A DNA stretch of 64,000 bases from Luminiphilus sp051201685 (GCF_051201685.1 NZ_CP179213.1:2418001-2482000), one strand, 5' to 3'; counted from the stretch's first letter, positions 35,421-45,605 are shown. Numbers and translations are program-made. The notes: generated from the letters alone by a model not told the origin.

Positions 35421-36823
35421 TACTTAGCAATGCCATTGACCATGTGTTGCTGGACGGCGGCAAGATCGTTGGGCAGTACGGTGAACCGCTCGGCGCGATC
35501 AAATAGATCCGACAAATGCGCGGGTAATTCAGGAGCCCGTTGAATACCACTCGCCTCAATTGCCGCTGGAAACTTGGCAGGGTGGGCGGTCGCAAGAGTT
35601 ACCATCGGTTGCGTGGTATCTCGCTGGCAAGCTCGTGCCGCAAGGGTTCCAATAGCGCTGTGAGGGTCGAGTAAGTAGCCACATTGCGCAAAGATTGCGG
35701 CAATTTCCTCGCAAGTCTCCTCATCAGACACACAATAACTACTGAACAGCGCTCGAGCTTTGGACATGGCTGTGTCAGATAGTTGAATGGAACCCTTTTG
35801 AAAGTCGGCCATTAGCTGATTAACAACTGCACCGTCGCGATCGTAGAGGTCGAACATAAGGCGCTCAAAATTCGAGGACACCGTAATGTCCATACTCGGA
35901 GACATAGACTGCTCTAACTGCAACTTAGCGTATTCTCCAGAGCTCAGCAGACGATGAAGAACATCATTACGATTTGTTGCGATCACCAACTGATCTATCG
36001 GCAGCCCCATACTGCGAGCCAAATATCCCGCAAAAATATCGCCAAAGTTACCTGTAGGCACCGAGAAATTGACGGATCTCTCTGGCGCACCAAGGGCGAG
36101 GGCCGCATAAAAGTAATACACAATCTGCGCCATAATTCTGGCCCAGTTTATTGAGTTCACGGCAACCAACGCTCGTCCATCAGGCAAAAAAGGCTCGGCC
36201 ACAAAGCTGGCTTTTACCATTGCCTGACAATCGTCAAAGTTACCCTCAATGGCGAGGTTGTGGATATTTTCCCCCAGTACCGTGGTCATCTGACGCCGCT
36301 GTACTTCGGATACACGGTCGTTGGGATGAAGGATAAAAATATCGATAAATTCGCAGTGTCGGCACCCCTCGATGGCGGCCGAGCCTGTGTCCCCCGAGGT
36401 TGCACCCATAATCACAACGCGCTCTTGCCGCCGTTCAAGAACGTGATCTAGGAGCCGTCCCAACAGCTGCAGCGCAAAGTCTTTGAACGCAAGAGTAGGC
36501 CCATGAAAGAGCTCAAGAACCCATTGATTTTGGTCCAGCTGCACAAGTGGTGCAATGGCGTCATGGCGAAAGGTTTCATAGGCCTCGTCGATTAGCCGAC
36601 GTAAATCGGTAAACTCAATAGAGCCTTCGACAAAGGGCTTCAGAATTTCAAAAGCCAGAGAGGGGTAATCCATTCCCCGCATTGCCTTTATCTGATCACT
36701 TGAAAACTGTGGTAATTGCTCGGGCACATACAACCCGCCGTCCGCCGCGAGTCCAGCCAACAATACCCCTTCAAAATCGAGGGCGGGTGCACTACCACGG
36801 GTACTTATGTACTTTATCGGCAA
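35420..36823 (-). CDS. thrC: Threonine synthase
   Basis: The 467-residue PLP enzyme begins with the family signature MPIKYISTRGSAPALDFEGV. PLP Lys lies in PTLAFKDFALQ, and the phosphate-binding glycine loop in GATSGDTGSAA. It converts O-phosphohomoserine to threonine. It directly follows hom (one base gap). No thrB lies between, so homoserine kinase must be elsewhere. Confidence 0.96.
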   Translation of the reverse strand: MPIKYISTRGSAPALDFEGVLLAGLAADGGLYVPEQLPQFSSDQIKAMRGMDYPSLAFEILKPFVEGSIEFTDLRRLIDEAYETFRHDAIAPLVQLDQNQWVLELFHGPTLAFKDFALQLLGRLLDHVLERRQERVVIMGATSGDTGSAAIEGCRHCEFIDIFILHPNDRVSEVQRRQMTTVLGENIHNLAIEGNFDDCQAMVKASFVAEPFLPDGRALVAVNSINWARIMAQIVYYFYAALALGAPERSVNFSVPTGNFGDIFAGYLARSMGLPIDQLVIATNRNDVLHRLLSSGEYAKLQLEQSMSPSMDITVSSNFERLMFDLYDRDGAVVNQLMADFQKGSIQLSDTAMSKARALFSSYCVSDEETCEEIAAIFAQCGYLLDPHSAIGTLAARACQRDTTQPMVTLATAHPAKFPAAIEASGIQRAPELPAHLSDLFDRAERFTVLPNDLAAVQQHMVNGIAK

Positions 36824-36824
36824 C

Positions 36825-38135
36825 TTATGACTCCTTAAAACTCTCGACCCTTAGTCGCACCACGGAACCACTGAGCGCCGGTAGTGTTTCTATATCAAGG
36901 ATTGCCGAGTCGAGATGACCACACATGACGACATCAGTGAGGATAACGACGGTAACATGACTAGACCCTTCAGCTGGAGGGCGCTGAATCAGCTGCTCAA
37001 TGCTTATGCCACGGGCACTCAACAAACCGGATATTTCCGCCATAACACCCGGACGGTCTTCAACCACCAAGCGCAAATACCAAACACCGGCTACCTCATG
37101 ACGAGGTATTAAGGGTAACGTCTGCAGCTGATCACTGGGTACGCCAAGTGTCGGGGTGGGATCGACAGGCGAATGATTTAAGACGCGCCCCAAGTCCATA
37201 AGGTCACCGCAAACTGAGGAGGCCGTGGGAAGAGACCCAGCTCCGGGTCCCGTCAGCACAATTTCACCAACAGAATCGGCTTCGACCATAATGGCATTCA
37301 AAACACCGTCGACCCGGGCTATTTGCCGGTTAATGGGAATTAGAGTGGGATGAACCCGCAAATCAAGGGCGTCGCCGCTGCGTCGGGCAATCCCCAAATG
37401 TTTAACGCTGAAACCCAACTCCTTGGCAAAATCGAGGTCTTCAGGAGTGACCGTGTCAATGCCCTCCGTAACGGCGGCATTGGCGTCTAATGGAATACCA
37501 AAGGCCAGTGACGCCAAGATCACCAGTTTGTGGGCAGCATCGGTTCCATCAATATCGAAGGTAGGATCAGCCTCTGCGTACCCTAAAGCCTGCGCCTCGG
37601 CCAGCACGTCCTCAAAACTACGACCTTCATTGGCCATTTCGGTCAAAATAAAATTGCCGGTGCCGTTGATAATTCCAGCCACGCCGCTGACAACATTCGC
37701 CGCGAGGGACTCTCGCAAAACCTTGATAATCGGAATACCGCCGGCTACAGCCGCTTCAAACCGCAGAGCAACTTGGGCACGCTCAGCCAGTGCAATCAGC
37801 TCGTTACCAAATTCTGCAATCAGTGCTTTATTGGCAGTGACGACATGTTTCCCAGCTTCAATAGCTTGGGTTACCAAATCACGAGCGACGGTGGTCCCAC
37901 CAATTAATTCCACCACGACATCGACTTCAGGGTCGCGAACGACCTCAAAGATATCGAGGCTGACGCGGTAATCACTGGTATCGCAGTCAGAATTATCTCG
38001 ACGCGCCCCAACATGTAGCAATTCCAAGTCATTATTGCAGCGTTGCTGGATTAGACCGTGATGGGCATTAAAAATATTGACGACGCCGCTGCCAACGGTG
38101 CCCAAACCGCAGATTCCAATTTTCAGACTGCTCAT
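36825..38135 (-). CDS. hom: Homoserine dehydrogenase
   Basis: A 436-residue monofunctional enzyme with the N-terminal NAD(P) motif GICGLGTVGSGVV, the catalytic region (NGTGNFILTEM, YAEADPTFDIDGTDAAHKL) and a C-terminal ACT domain (DRPGVMAEISGLLSARGISIEQLIQ) that usually gives threonine feedback. It reduces aspartate semialdehyde to homoserine. It lies five bases after alaC, in the common gammaproteobacterial alaC-hom-thrC order. Confidence 0.97.
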   Translation of the reverse strand: MSSLKIGICGLGTVGSGVVNIFNAHHGLIQQRCNNDLELLHVGARRDNSDCDTSDYRVSLDIFEVVRDPEVDVVVELIGGTTVARDLVTQAIEAGKHVVTANKALIAEFGNELIALAERAQVALRFEAAVAGGIPIIKVLRESLAANVVSGVAGIINGTGNFILTEMANEGRSFEDVLAEAQALGYAEADPTFDIDGTDAAHKLVILASLAFGIPLDANAAVTEGIDTVTPEDLDFAKELGFSVKHLGIARRSGDALDLRVHPTLIPINRQIARVDGVLNAIMVEADSVGEIVLTGPGAGSLPTASSVCGDLMDLGRVLNHSPVDPTPTLGVPSDQLQTLPLIPRHEVAGVWYLRLVVEDRPGVMAEISGLLSARGISIEQLIQRPPAEGSSHVTVVILTDVVMCGHLDSAILDIETLPALSGSVVRLRVESFKES

Positions 38136-38140
38136 GGTCC

Positions 38141-39343
38141 TTAAACTCCGCTGCTATCGTTAGGGGGGCCACCTCGAAGTACCTTTTTGATACCTCGCAA
38201 TGCTTGGCGCGTACGGTGCTCGTTTTCAATCAAACCAAAGCGCACGTACCCCTCACCATATTCACCAAAACCAATACCGGGGGACACCGCAACACCAGCT
38301 TCTGCCAGCAGCAATTTACTGAACTCCAGAGATCCCATGTGCCTAAAGCCCTCAGGGATTTGTGCCCAAACAAACATCGTGGCCTTCGGCGGCGTCACTG
38401 GCCATCCCGCTTCGTTAAGGCCCTGGCAGAGCACATCTCTGCGGCTGCGATACATTTCACAAATATCTGAGACGCACTGTTGATCGCCCTCAAGGGCAGC
38501 AATGGCCGCCACCTGAACTGGGGTAAAGATACCGTAATCCAGATACGACTTGATGCGAGTCAGTGCGGCAATTAACTCTGGATTGCCACAGCAAAACCCC
38601 ACGCGCCATCCGGGCATGTTGTAGCTTTTAGACAGCGTGAAAAATTCTACTGCGATATCCCTAGCGCCCTCCACCTGCAGAATACTGGGGGCCACGTAAC
38701 CGTCAAAACATAAATCTGCGTAGGCGAGATCATGCACGACCCAGATACCTGCCTCTCGCGCTATTGCAATCACCTTTTCGAAAAAACTTAATTCGACGCA
38801 GTGGCCCGTGGGGTTTGAGGGGAAATTGAGCACCAACATCTTTGGCTTGGGATAACTGTTGCGAATTGCTTGCTCCAGCTCCTCAAAGAAAGTGTCTTCA
38901 TCTGACATCGGGACATGACGTAAATCGGCGCCAGAAATGACAAACCCGTACGGGTGGATGGGATAAGACGGGTTGGGAACCAAAATCGAGTCCCCCGTGC
39001 TAGTTGTCGCTAATGCCAAATGCGCCAACCCCTCTTTGGAACCCATAGTCACAATGGCTTCACTTTCGGGATTGAGTTCTACATCGTAACGACGCTGATA
39101 CCAATCACAGATGGCTTTGCGTAACCGAGGAATGCCTTTTGACTGAGAGTATCGATGGGTGTCGCCGCGATGAATTGTGTCAGCGAGCTTGTCAACAATG
39201 TGCTTCGGTGTCGGTTGGTCGGGATTACCCATACCAAAGTCGATGACATCTTCCCCGCGGGCACGGGCCGCGGTCTTCAACTCGCCGATGATATTAAAAA
39301 CATACGGCGGTAGCCGATCAATGCGCTGGAAGTTGTGGTTCAA
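38141..39343 (-). CDS. alaC: Alanine transaminase AlaC
   Basis: The 400-residue class I aminotransferase is close to E. coli AlaC over its whole length (RIDRLPPYVFNI, VTMGSKEGLAHLALAT, PNPSYPIHPYGFVI, VHDLAYADLCFDGY). The PLP Lys is in FTLSKSYNMPGWRVG. It makes alanine from pyruvate and glutamate. It starts the alaC-hom-thrC-recJ run. Confidence 0.94.
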   Translation of the reverse strand: MNHNFQRIDRLPPYVFNIIGELKTAARARGEDVIDFGMGNPDQPTPKHIVDKLADTIHRGDTHRYSQSKGIPRLRKAICDWYQRRYDVELNPESEAIVTMGSKEGLAHLALATTSTGDSILVPNPSYPIHPYGFVISGADLRHVPMSDEDTFFEELEQAIRNSYPKPKMLVLNFPSNPTGHCVELSFFEKVIAIAREAGIWVVHDLAYADLCFDGYVAPSILQVEGARDIAVEFFTLSKSYNMPGWRVGFCCGNPELIAALTRIKSYLDYGIFTPVQVAAIAALEGDQQCVSDICEMYRSRRDVLCQGLNEAGWPVTPPKATMFVWAQIPEGFRHMGSLEFSKLLLAEAGVAVSPGIGFGEYGEGYVRFGLIENEHRTRQALRGIKKVLRGGPPNDSSGV

Positions 39344-39398
39344 CGTTTCGCTACTCCGGATTACTTTGCTCTGCGGCCTCGAGAAGAGAACAATTTGA

Positions 39399-40217
39399 CT
39401 ATTGCAGTCCTAGCACAGCGGCCAACTCTGCTGCTGGCTTGTACCCGGGAATCATTTGTCCGCTACTCGTCACAATAGCAGGGGTTCCCCGAACCCCCAT
39501 CGCTGCACCTAATTCAAACTGTGCGGTCACGGGTGAACTCTCACAATCTGACAATGGCAGAGCCACACCGGCTTTAAGTTGCGTCAAGGTTTTTTGCGGA
39601 TCGTCGGCACACCAGGCAGTGGTTAACTTTTGAGCGCCCTCGGAATCAGGACCGCCCCGAGGATATGCCAAATAGCGCACCTCTATCCCCATGTCATTAA
39701 GATCGGCCACTTCCTTGTGCAACTTTTGGCAGTAAAAGCAGGTCACATCGGTGAACACCGTAATGTAGTCGCGAGTCTCGCCTTCGGGGGTGAATACAAT
39801 CATCTGAGCCAAGTCGACGCCATCGATCAAAGCAATACGATCCAGCTCTCGCTTTTCTTCCGCGAGATTGACAAGGCCATTTTTACGCACTGCGTAGAGA
39901 TCACCCACCACAAAGTGGTCCCCTTGCTCGGTGGCGTACAGCACCAGACCGTTATCGAGGGTCACCTCAAGCAAGCCGCTTGCCGGCGTCTTTTTGACAC
40001 CCTGCACGGTTACGGGAGCACCGCTGCCGCTGCTGAGCGCAGCTGAAATTTTTTCCTCGAGGGTCTTGTGCGGATTAGAACTGTAGGTTTCCGCATTTGC
40101 CAAGGCGGTGGCTAACAGTGCAACCAGCATTAGCAGCACAGCGCTCACGCTCGAAGAAGCTTTCACCTGCTTTGCGCCAAAACCTTTACTGCTGCGAGCT
40201 AATTCGCTCATATCCAT
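39399..40217 (-). CDS. dsbC: Thiol:disulfide interchange protein DsbC
   Basis: The 272-residue protein has a signal peptide (hydrophobic SAVLLMLVALLATALANA), an N-terminal dimerisation domain and a thioredoxin domain with active site CFYC in FTDVTCFYCQKLH and cis-Pro in RGTPAIV. A second Cys pair (WCADD, DCESS) matches the structural disulfide of DsbC. It isomerises disulfides in the periplasm. The xerD-dsbC neighbourhood is conserved in gammaproteobacteria. Confidence 0.95.
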   Translation of the reverse strand: MDMSELARSSKGFGAKQVKASSSVSAVLLMLVALLATALANAETYSSNPHKTLEEKISAALSSGSGAPVTVQGVKKTPASGLLEVTLDNGLVLYATEQGDHFVVGDLYAVRKNGLVNLAEEKRELDRIALIDGVDLAQMIVFTPEGETRDYITVFTDVTCFYCQKLHKEVADLNDMGIEVRYLAYPRGGPDSEGAQKLTTAWCADDPQKTLTQLKAGVALPLSDCESSPVTAQFELGAAMGVRGTPAIVTSSGQMIPGYKPAAELAAVLGLQ

Positions 40218-40258
40218 TTCGCTCCATTCCAGGGGTTCTAACTAACAGGCCTCAGCAT

Positions 40259-41152
40259 CTAGCCTCTCGGGTGGTGTTGCTCGTGTAATGCTTGCATTCG
40301 CTGACTGGCCACGTGGGTGTAAATTTGCGTTGTTGAAAGATCACTGTGACCCAACAACATTTGCACCACCCTCAGGTCAGCGCCGTGGTTTAACAAATGC
40401 GTGGCAAAGGCGTGCCTTAGGGTATGGGGTGATAAGTGTGTCCGTATACCCGCGCGTTTCCCGTATATTTTAATACGATACCAGAAGGTCTGGCGAGTCA
40501 TCTGCTGGGACCGATTAGATGGAAAAAGAACATTACTCGACTGACCTTTAAGCAGCTCGGGTCTCGGCCCACGCATGTACCGCATCAACCAATCCAAAGC
40601 CTCTTCCCCCATCGGGACAAGCCGCTCTTTTCCCCCTTTACCCACGACCCTAACAATACCCTGATTAAGACCCACCTGTTCAACCTGAAGACCCACAAGT
40701 TCTGACACCCGTAAACCACAAGCATAAAGAAGTTCAAGCATTGTCCGATCACGAAACTCCAACGCCAATTCAAGGTCAGGCGCATTGAGGAGTTGTTCCA
40801 CATCGGTCTCCGAAAGCGATTTCGGTAATGGTCGGCCCTGTCTAGGGCTCTCAATACGAAGTGTGGGGTCTTCTGTGATCTGGCCCTCTCGAAGGGCCCA
40901 ACGATAAAAACTGCGTGCCGCAGATAAGAACCTAGCACTAGATCTGGGAGAAGCCCCCTGACGGAGCTTAAGACCCAAGTAGGATTGGATATGGCTGGCA
41001 TTCGCTGCCAGCAGGGGCTGATCGGCCGTGGCGGCTAACCATTCGTCGAAGAGGCTCAGGTCGCGGCGGTACGCCGCGAGGGTGTTTTCACTCAACCCCC
41101 GCTCCATCCACAAACTGTCAAGGTACCGCTCGACCTCGGGAGACGCGGGCAC
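40259..41152 (-). CDS. xerD: Site-specific tyrosine recombinase XerD
   Basis: A 297-residue recombinase with an N-terminal SAM-like domain (WMERGLSENTLAAYRRDL) and a catalytic domain with Arg in YACGLRVSELVGL, Lys in VRVVGKGGKERLVP, HxxR in HTLRHAFATHLL, His in LLGHSDLSTTQ and nucleophile Tyr in IYTHV. It resolves chromosome dimers at dif with XerC. Its place beside dsbC identifies it as XerD rather than an island integrase. Confidence 0.96.
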   Translation of the reverse strand: MPASPEVERYLDSLWMERGLSENTLAAYRRDLSLFDEWLAATADQPLLAANASHIQSYLGLKLRQGASPRSSARFLSAARSFYRWALREGQITEDPTLRIESPRQGRPLPKSLSETDVEQLLNAPDLELALEFRDRTMLELLYACGLRVSELVGLQVEQVGLNQGIVRVVGKGGKERLVPMGEEALDWLMRYMRGPRPELLKGQSSNVLFPSNRSQQMTRQTFWYRIKIYGKRAGIRTHLSPHTLRHAFATHLLNHGADLRVVQMLLGHSDLSTTQIYTHVASQRMQALHEQHHPRG

Positions 41153-41179
41153 TTCAAATCACCCCGTCTTGCAACATGC

Positions 41180-41539
41180 TCAGCGAGAGAGCTTTTCCTT
41201 AATACGAGCTGCCTTACCGCTACGCTCACGCAAGTAGTACAACTTTGCCTGCCGTACATCGCCGCGACGCTTGACAGTAATGCTGTCTAGCAGCGGGCTG
41301 TACGTTTGAAAGGTTCGCTCAACACCAACACCGTGTGAAATTTTACGCAGTGTGAACGCAGAGTTCAGGCCACGGTTTCGCTTGCCAATACAAACGCCTT
41401 CAAAGGCCTGTAAACGCTCACGAGTGCCTTCCTTCACTTTGACCTGCACCACGACGGTATCGCCGGGGGCGAAATCAGTGATTTCCTTGGTCATTTGTTC
41501 GGCATTAATTTCCGAAATAATTTTGTTGGTGCTCATCAC
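41180..41539 (-). CDS. rplS: 50S ribosomal protein L19
   Basis: A 119-residue protein with the family pattern FAPGDTVVVQVKVKEG, RERLQAFEGVCIGKRNRG and GVGVERTFQTYSP. It is the last gene of the rpsP-rimM-trmD-rplS run. Confidence 0.98.
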   Translation of the reverse strand: MMSTNKIISEINAEQMTKEITDFAPGDTVVVQVKVKEGTRERLQAFEGVCIGKRNRGLNSAFTLRKISHGVGVERTFQTYSPLLDSITVKRRGDVRQAKLYYLRERSGKAARIKEKLSR

Positions 41540-41609
41540 ACTCTCCCATCAAGCTGCGCAGTTTGCGCGGCGGCGGCTAATGCCGCGTAGTTTTCTATAC
41601 TGCTAGTTT

Positions 41610-42356
41610 TCAGTCCAGCTCCCACTCTTTAAGGAGCTTCCAATCTTCTGCCACAACCCTCTCGGGCGTTAGCAAATCTGGTCTACGATCCAACGTCCTG
41701 CGAATCGATTGGGCCCGGCGCCACCGTGCAATGGCCCCATGGTCACCGCTCAAAAGCACCGCCGGCACCGCCCGCCCCTGATAAGACTCGGGTCGGGTGT
41801 AATGGGGACAGTCCAATAGCCCGTCTGCGAAAGAATCTTCTTCAGCAGAGGCGCTATGCCCCAGCACACCAGGGATCAAACGCACCATAGCGTCAATCAC
41901 CAGCATCGTCGGTAACTCTCCACCACTTACCACAAAATCACCCACGGAGATCTCGTGATCGACTGAACGTTCAATAAAACGCTCGTCTATTCCCTCGTAA
42001 CGCCCTGACACAAAAATGATGGCGTTGTCAGCGAGCAACTCCCTTGCCACGCTGTCTGTAAACTGTCGCCCCTGTGGTGTCATAGCCACCACTGTGGGGC
42101 TTCCCCCCAACTCGGCTTTAGCCGCCTCCAATGCTCGATCCAGCAGCGGGGCCTGCATTACCATACCGGGTCCACCGCCGTAGGGTCGGTCATCCACGGT
42201 TCCGTGACGATCTGACGCATGATCCCGCGGGTTGTGTAATGACAAACTCCAGAGGTTGTCCTTCAAGCCTCTACTGGTTACACCCCAGTCACTTACGGCA
42301 CTGAACATTTCCGGAAACAGCGTCACCACAGCAAACCGGTGTTGCGCCTCAGACAT
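41610..42356 (-). CDS. trmD: tRNA (guanine37-N1)-methyltransferase TrmD
   Basis: A 248-residue SPOUT enzyme with the trefoil-knot SAM site SGRYEGIDERF and ISVGDFVVSGGELP, and VTLFPEMFSAVSDWGVTSRG at the N-terminus. It methylates G37 in tRNAs to prevent frameshifting. It overlaps rimM by eight bases. Confidence 0.97.
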   Translation of the reverse strand: MSEAQHRFAVVTLFPEMFSAVSDWGVTSRGLKDNLWSLSLHNPRDHASDRHGTVDDRPYGGGPGMVMQAPLLDRALEAAKAELGGSPTVVAMTPQGRQFTDSVARELLADNAIIFVSGRYEGIDERFIERSVDHEISVGDFVVSGGELPTMLVIDAMVRLIPGVLGHSASAEEDSFADGLLDCPHYTRPESYQGRAVPAVLLSGDHGAIARWRRAQSIRRTLDRRPDLLTPERVVAEDWKLLKEWELD

Positions 42357-42891
42357 CGGTGTACCAACTCACACGTACGGTACCCGCCTGCATATCAACT
42401 TCCCGAACGACATCGTCAACCAGCCAGGGAATCAAGCGCTCTTTGTCGTCCATGCTTCCCTCACAAGGTCGCACCACTAGGACGTCGTTTGCACCTGTCT
42501 CTAGCAAGTAGTCGATCTCACCCAGAAGACAAAGGCCGTCTGAGCTCTCGCACCACACGCGCAATCCCTCGAGATCACGCCAGTAAAAATCTCCATCCTC
42601 TAACTCAGGCAACAGGTCTGCGGCCCCCCGCAGCTCCATGCCTTTCAGCCCTTCGGCCAGTGTCCGATCTTCCACCCCGGAGAGTTGGGCCACCCACCCG
42701 CGCCCTTGAGGCCTCAAGCTGATGACTTTAACGTCTCGGGATGCGCCAGAACGCATTTTGGATCCTGGCAACAGAACCAAACCCTGCAGCCCCACTAAAA
42801 AGGTAGGATCTTCTACCAGTGGCCGAACCTTTACCCAGCCTTTGATGCCATGGGCACCCAAGACCTCCGCCAGTACCAGCGACTCCGTCAC
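42349..42891 (-). CDS. rimM: Ribosome maturation factor RimM
   Basis: The 180-residue protein has the N-terminal LAEVLGAHGIKGWVKVRPL and the PRC-barrel segment DFYWRDLEGLRVW, ending with IPWLVDDVVREVD. It binds S19 and assists 30S head assembly. It sits 27 bp after rpsP and overlaps trmD. Confidence 0.96.
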   Translation of the reverse strand: MTESLVLAEVLGAHGIKGWVKVRPLVEDPTFLVGLQGLVLLPGSKMRSGASRDVKVISLRPQGRGWVAQLSGVEDRTLAEGLKGMELRGAADLLPELEDGDFYWRDLEGLRVWCESSDGLCLLGEIDYLLETGANDVLVVRPCEGSMDDKERLIPWLVDDVVREVDMQAGTVRVSWYTDV

Positions 42892-42918
42892 GGGACCGAC
42901 AGTCTCAAATTCTCGGTG

Positions 42919-43185
42919 CTATGCAGCGGCGGCTTCAGTCTGAGCCGCGACAGCGTCCTTCATAAGGGCCTTCACCCGAGGGGACACCTGAGCGCCTTTG
43001 GCTACCCATGACTCGATCTTTTCAAGGTCTAATCTGAGACGCTCTTCTTGACCACGAGCGACTGGATTGAAGAACCCGACACGCTCAATGAAGCGTCCGT
43101 CCCGTGAACGGCGATGATCGGTAACTGTGACCTGATAAAACGGCCGCTTTTTGGACCCGCCTCGTGACAGCCGAATAACTACCAT
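42919..43185 (-). CDS. rpsP: 30S ribosomal protein S16
   Basis: The 88-residue protein begins MVVIRLSRGGSKKRPFYQV, continues FIERVGFFNP and ends in an Ala-rich tail. ATG 43185 is the family start; the frame is open 12 codons further upstream without homology. Confidence 0.98.
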   Translation of the reverse strand: MVVIRLSRGGSKKRPFYQVTVTDHRRSRDGRFIERVGFFNPVARGQEERLRLDLEKIESWVAKGAQVSPRVKALMKDAVAAQTEAAAA

Positions 43186-43303
43186 CTTGTTGATTCCTCT
43201 GTAAAATTTTATAAAGGACACACGACCCTACGGTCCTGTTCCCGAAATAGAAGGGAGCGGAGAATACAGTAAACGCTCCGCTAATACTAGCCGTCAACCC
43301 ACC

Positions 43304-44686
43304 TCAGCGAGGCGGAAAACCACCACCTGACATGCCGCCACCGGGCGGCATCATACCGCCGAGCCCACGCATCATTTTTTGCATGCCCCCGCCTTTCATT
43401 TTTTTCATCATTTTTTGCATTTGTTTGTGCTGCTTCAACAGCCGATTTAGGTCCTGCACCTGAGTGCCAGACCCCAGTGTGATACGTCGTTTGCGCCCAC
43501 CTGAAATGACCTCTGGCTTGCGGCGCTCCAGCGGGGTCATCGAGTCAATCATGGCCTCCATTCTCGCAAACTGCTTAAGATCGACGTTTTGCTGGGCCAT
43601 GGCCGCCATATTCCCCATGCCGGGCATTTTCTCCATCATGGCACCAATGCCACCCATATTTTTCATTTGCTGCAGCTGCTCTCGAAAATCTTCAAGATCA
43701 AATCGACCTCCCTTCTGCACTTTCTTGGCCAATCGCTTCGCTTTTTTCTGATCAACCTTGCGCTCTGCATCCTCAATGAGCGATAGCAAATCGCCCATAC
43801 CCAGAATGCGCGAAGCCAATCGATCGGGGTGAAACGGGTCTAATGCATCTGTTTTCTCGCCAACACCCAGGAATTTAATGGGCTTCCCGGTAACCGACCT
43901 TACCGATAACGCCGCCCCGCCGCGGGTATCGGCATCGACCTTGGTTAAAATAACGCCGGTCAGCGGCAGAGTCTCGCCGAAGGCCCGGGCAGTCATCACG
44001 GCGTCTTGCCCCATCATGGCGTCTACAACAAATAAGGTTTCAATAGGAGTGACCGCTGCGTGCAGCTCCCGAATTTCCGCCATCATGGCTTCGTCAACCG
44101 CGAGCCTGCCTGCCGTATCCACCAACAGCACATCGGTGAAATTAAGCCGCGCATTGTCGAGTGCACGATTTACGATATCGACGGGTTTCTCCTCGCCCGA
44201 GGAGGGCTCAAAACGCGCCCCAACCTCACCTGCGAGGGTCTCCAGCTGCTTGATCGCAGCAGGTCGATAAACATCGGCTGACACTACCGCAACTGACTTT
44301 TTTTCACGCTCCATCAAATATCGCGCTAGCTTGGCGATAGACGTCGTTTTTCCCGCACCCTGCAACCCTGCCACCATGACCACCGCAGGGGGCTGGGCAT
44401 TTAGGGTCAAAGCCTCGTTGGCACTGCCCATAGTTTCGGTCAGCTCTGCCTGCACAATTTTAAGGAACGCCTGGCCAGGGGACAGGCTTTGAGCTACCTC
44501 TGCTCCAACTGCGCGGGTCTTGACGGCTTCAGTGAATGCCTTCACGACCTCCAGAGCAACATCAGCTTCAAGCAGCGCCATACGCACTTCGCGCAACGTG
44601 TCTCGAATGTTGTCCTCAGTCAGTCTGGACTTCCCAGACATACTTTTTAAACTGGCGGACAGACGATCGCTTAATCCTTCAAACAT
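43304..44686 (-). CDS. ffh: Signal recognition particle protein Ffh
   Basis: A 460-residue SRP GTPase: N domain, then the G domain with P-loop GLQGAGKTTS, DTAGR, and TKVDADTRGGA, then a methionine-rich M domain (many MxxM and KKMKGGGMQKMM stretches) that binds 4.5S RNA and signal peptides. It targets membrane proteins co-translationally. It is upstream of rpsP and divergent from ypjD, as in many gammaproteobacteria. Confidence 0.98.
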   Translation of the reverse strand: MFEGLSDRLSASLKSMSGKSRLTEDNIRDTLREVRMALLEADVALEVVKAFTEAVKTRAVGAEVAQSLSPGQAFLKIVQAELTETMGSANEALTLNAQPPAVVMVAGLQGAGKTTSIAKLARYLMEREKKSVAVVSADVYRPAAIKQLETLAGEVGARFEPSSGEEKPVDIVNRALDNARLNFTDVLLVDTAGRLAVDEAMMAEIRELHAAVTPIETLFVVDAMMGQDAVMTARAFGETLPLTGVILTKVDADTRGGAALSVRSVTGKPIKFLGVGEKTDALDPFHPDRLASRILGMGDLLSLIEDAERKVDQKKAKRLAKKVQKGGRFDLEDFREQLQQMKNMGGIGAMMEKMPGMGNMAAMAQQNVDLKQFARMEAMIDSMTPLERRKPEVISGGRKRRITLGSGTQVQDLNRLLKQHKQMQKMMKKMKGGGMQKMMRGLGGMMPPGGGMSGGGFPPR

Positions 44687-44795
44687 GGAACCTCGAATGG
44701 CGCCGTAAAGGACGCCTCAAACGGTGATAAAGAGCGTAGTATACGTGCTGAAGCAAACGCACCCAATGACCTAGTCGGCACATAGCGAGGATTTT

Positions 44796-45605
44796 TTGAC
44801 CACCACTCCCGATTTACTTCAGGCTGCCCTCGCAGTTGCTACAGCATTGGTCTATGTCGGTGCTGCTGCAAGACAGCTTTTGACTCTGGACGGACGACGT
44901 CACCGAGCGCCGTGGGATGTCACCGCGCTGGCGCTTCTGGCGGTATCTTGCCACTTGGCTATTTTTGCCATTGATCTGCAGAAAGGTGTGCTGGACTTGG
45001 GTTTTTACAAAATCTCCTCCCTTATCTTTTTGATCATGGGGGTGATTAGTGTAGTGAGCCTGCTGGTTCGCCCCCTACAAATGGTGATCATTGCAACGTT
45101 TCCTTTCTCAGCGCTGGCAGTTCTAGTCAGTGCTTTTGCCCCGCCTACAGGCCAACCACTGGCGGGCCTCGAGAGCGGCTTGCTGGCCCATATTGTCAGC
45201 TCGCTGCTGGCCTTTGGCGTGCTGACACTGACCTCACTGCAGGGTGCGTTACTGTCGGTGCAAACACAGCGCTTACGCAGTCACAACACCCGGGGTATCG
45301 TGCGCTTACTTCCTGCCCTAGACACCATGGGTCAAATGTTCTTCGAGCTTCTTGCCGCAGGCGTGTTGTGGTTAACGGTAGCGGTCGTATCGGGGGGGCT
45401 TTTCGTCGATGATCTGTTGGGCCAACAGCTGGTCCATAAAACTGTCCTGACGACGCTATCTTGGCTACTGCTGACACTGACTCTTGCCGTTCACTGGCAA
45501 CGTGGCCTGCGAATCAGCACAGCATTGTCGCTGGTTTTTTTGGGTTACGGCCTCATGGCTATTGGCTTCTTTGGCTCAAAACTGGTCGTTGAGCTACTGC
45601 TCTAG
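44796..45605 (+). CDS. ypjD: CcsA/YpjD-type inner membrane protein
   Basis: The 269-residue protein has about eight transmembrane helices and the cytochrome c assembly (CcsA-like) layout of YpjD. Conserved features include SLLAFGVLTLTSLQGALLSVQ and several intramembrane His and Trp residues. The start is TTG 44796 with GAGG six bases upstream. The role is unknown, but the position next to ffh and before a CorC/HlyC-type gene is conserved. Confidence 0.87.
   Translation: MTTTPDLLQAALAVATALVYVGAAARQLLTLDGRRHRAPWDVTALALLAVSCHLAIFAIDLQKGVLDLGFYKISSLIFLIMGVISVVSLLVRPLQMVIIATFPFSALAVLVSAFAPPTGQPLAGLESGLLAHIVSSLLAFGVLTLTSLQGALLSVQTQRLRSHNTRGIVRLLPALDTMGQMFFELLAAGVLWLTVAVVSGGLFVDDLLGQQLVHKTVLTTLSWLLLTLTLAVHWQRGLRISTALSLVFLGYGLMAIGFFGSKLVVELLL

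Noticed and set aside
40259..41152. XerD as the integrase of the guaA element
   Set aside because: It lies about 19 kb away in the conserved xerD-dsbC context and is a normal housekeeping XerD.
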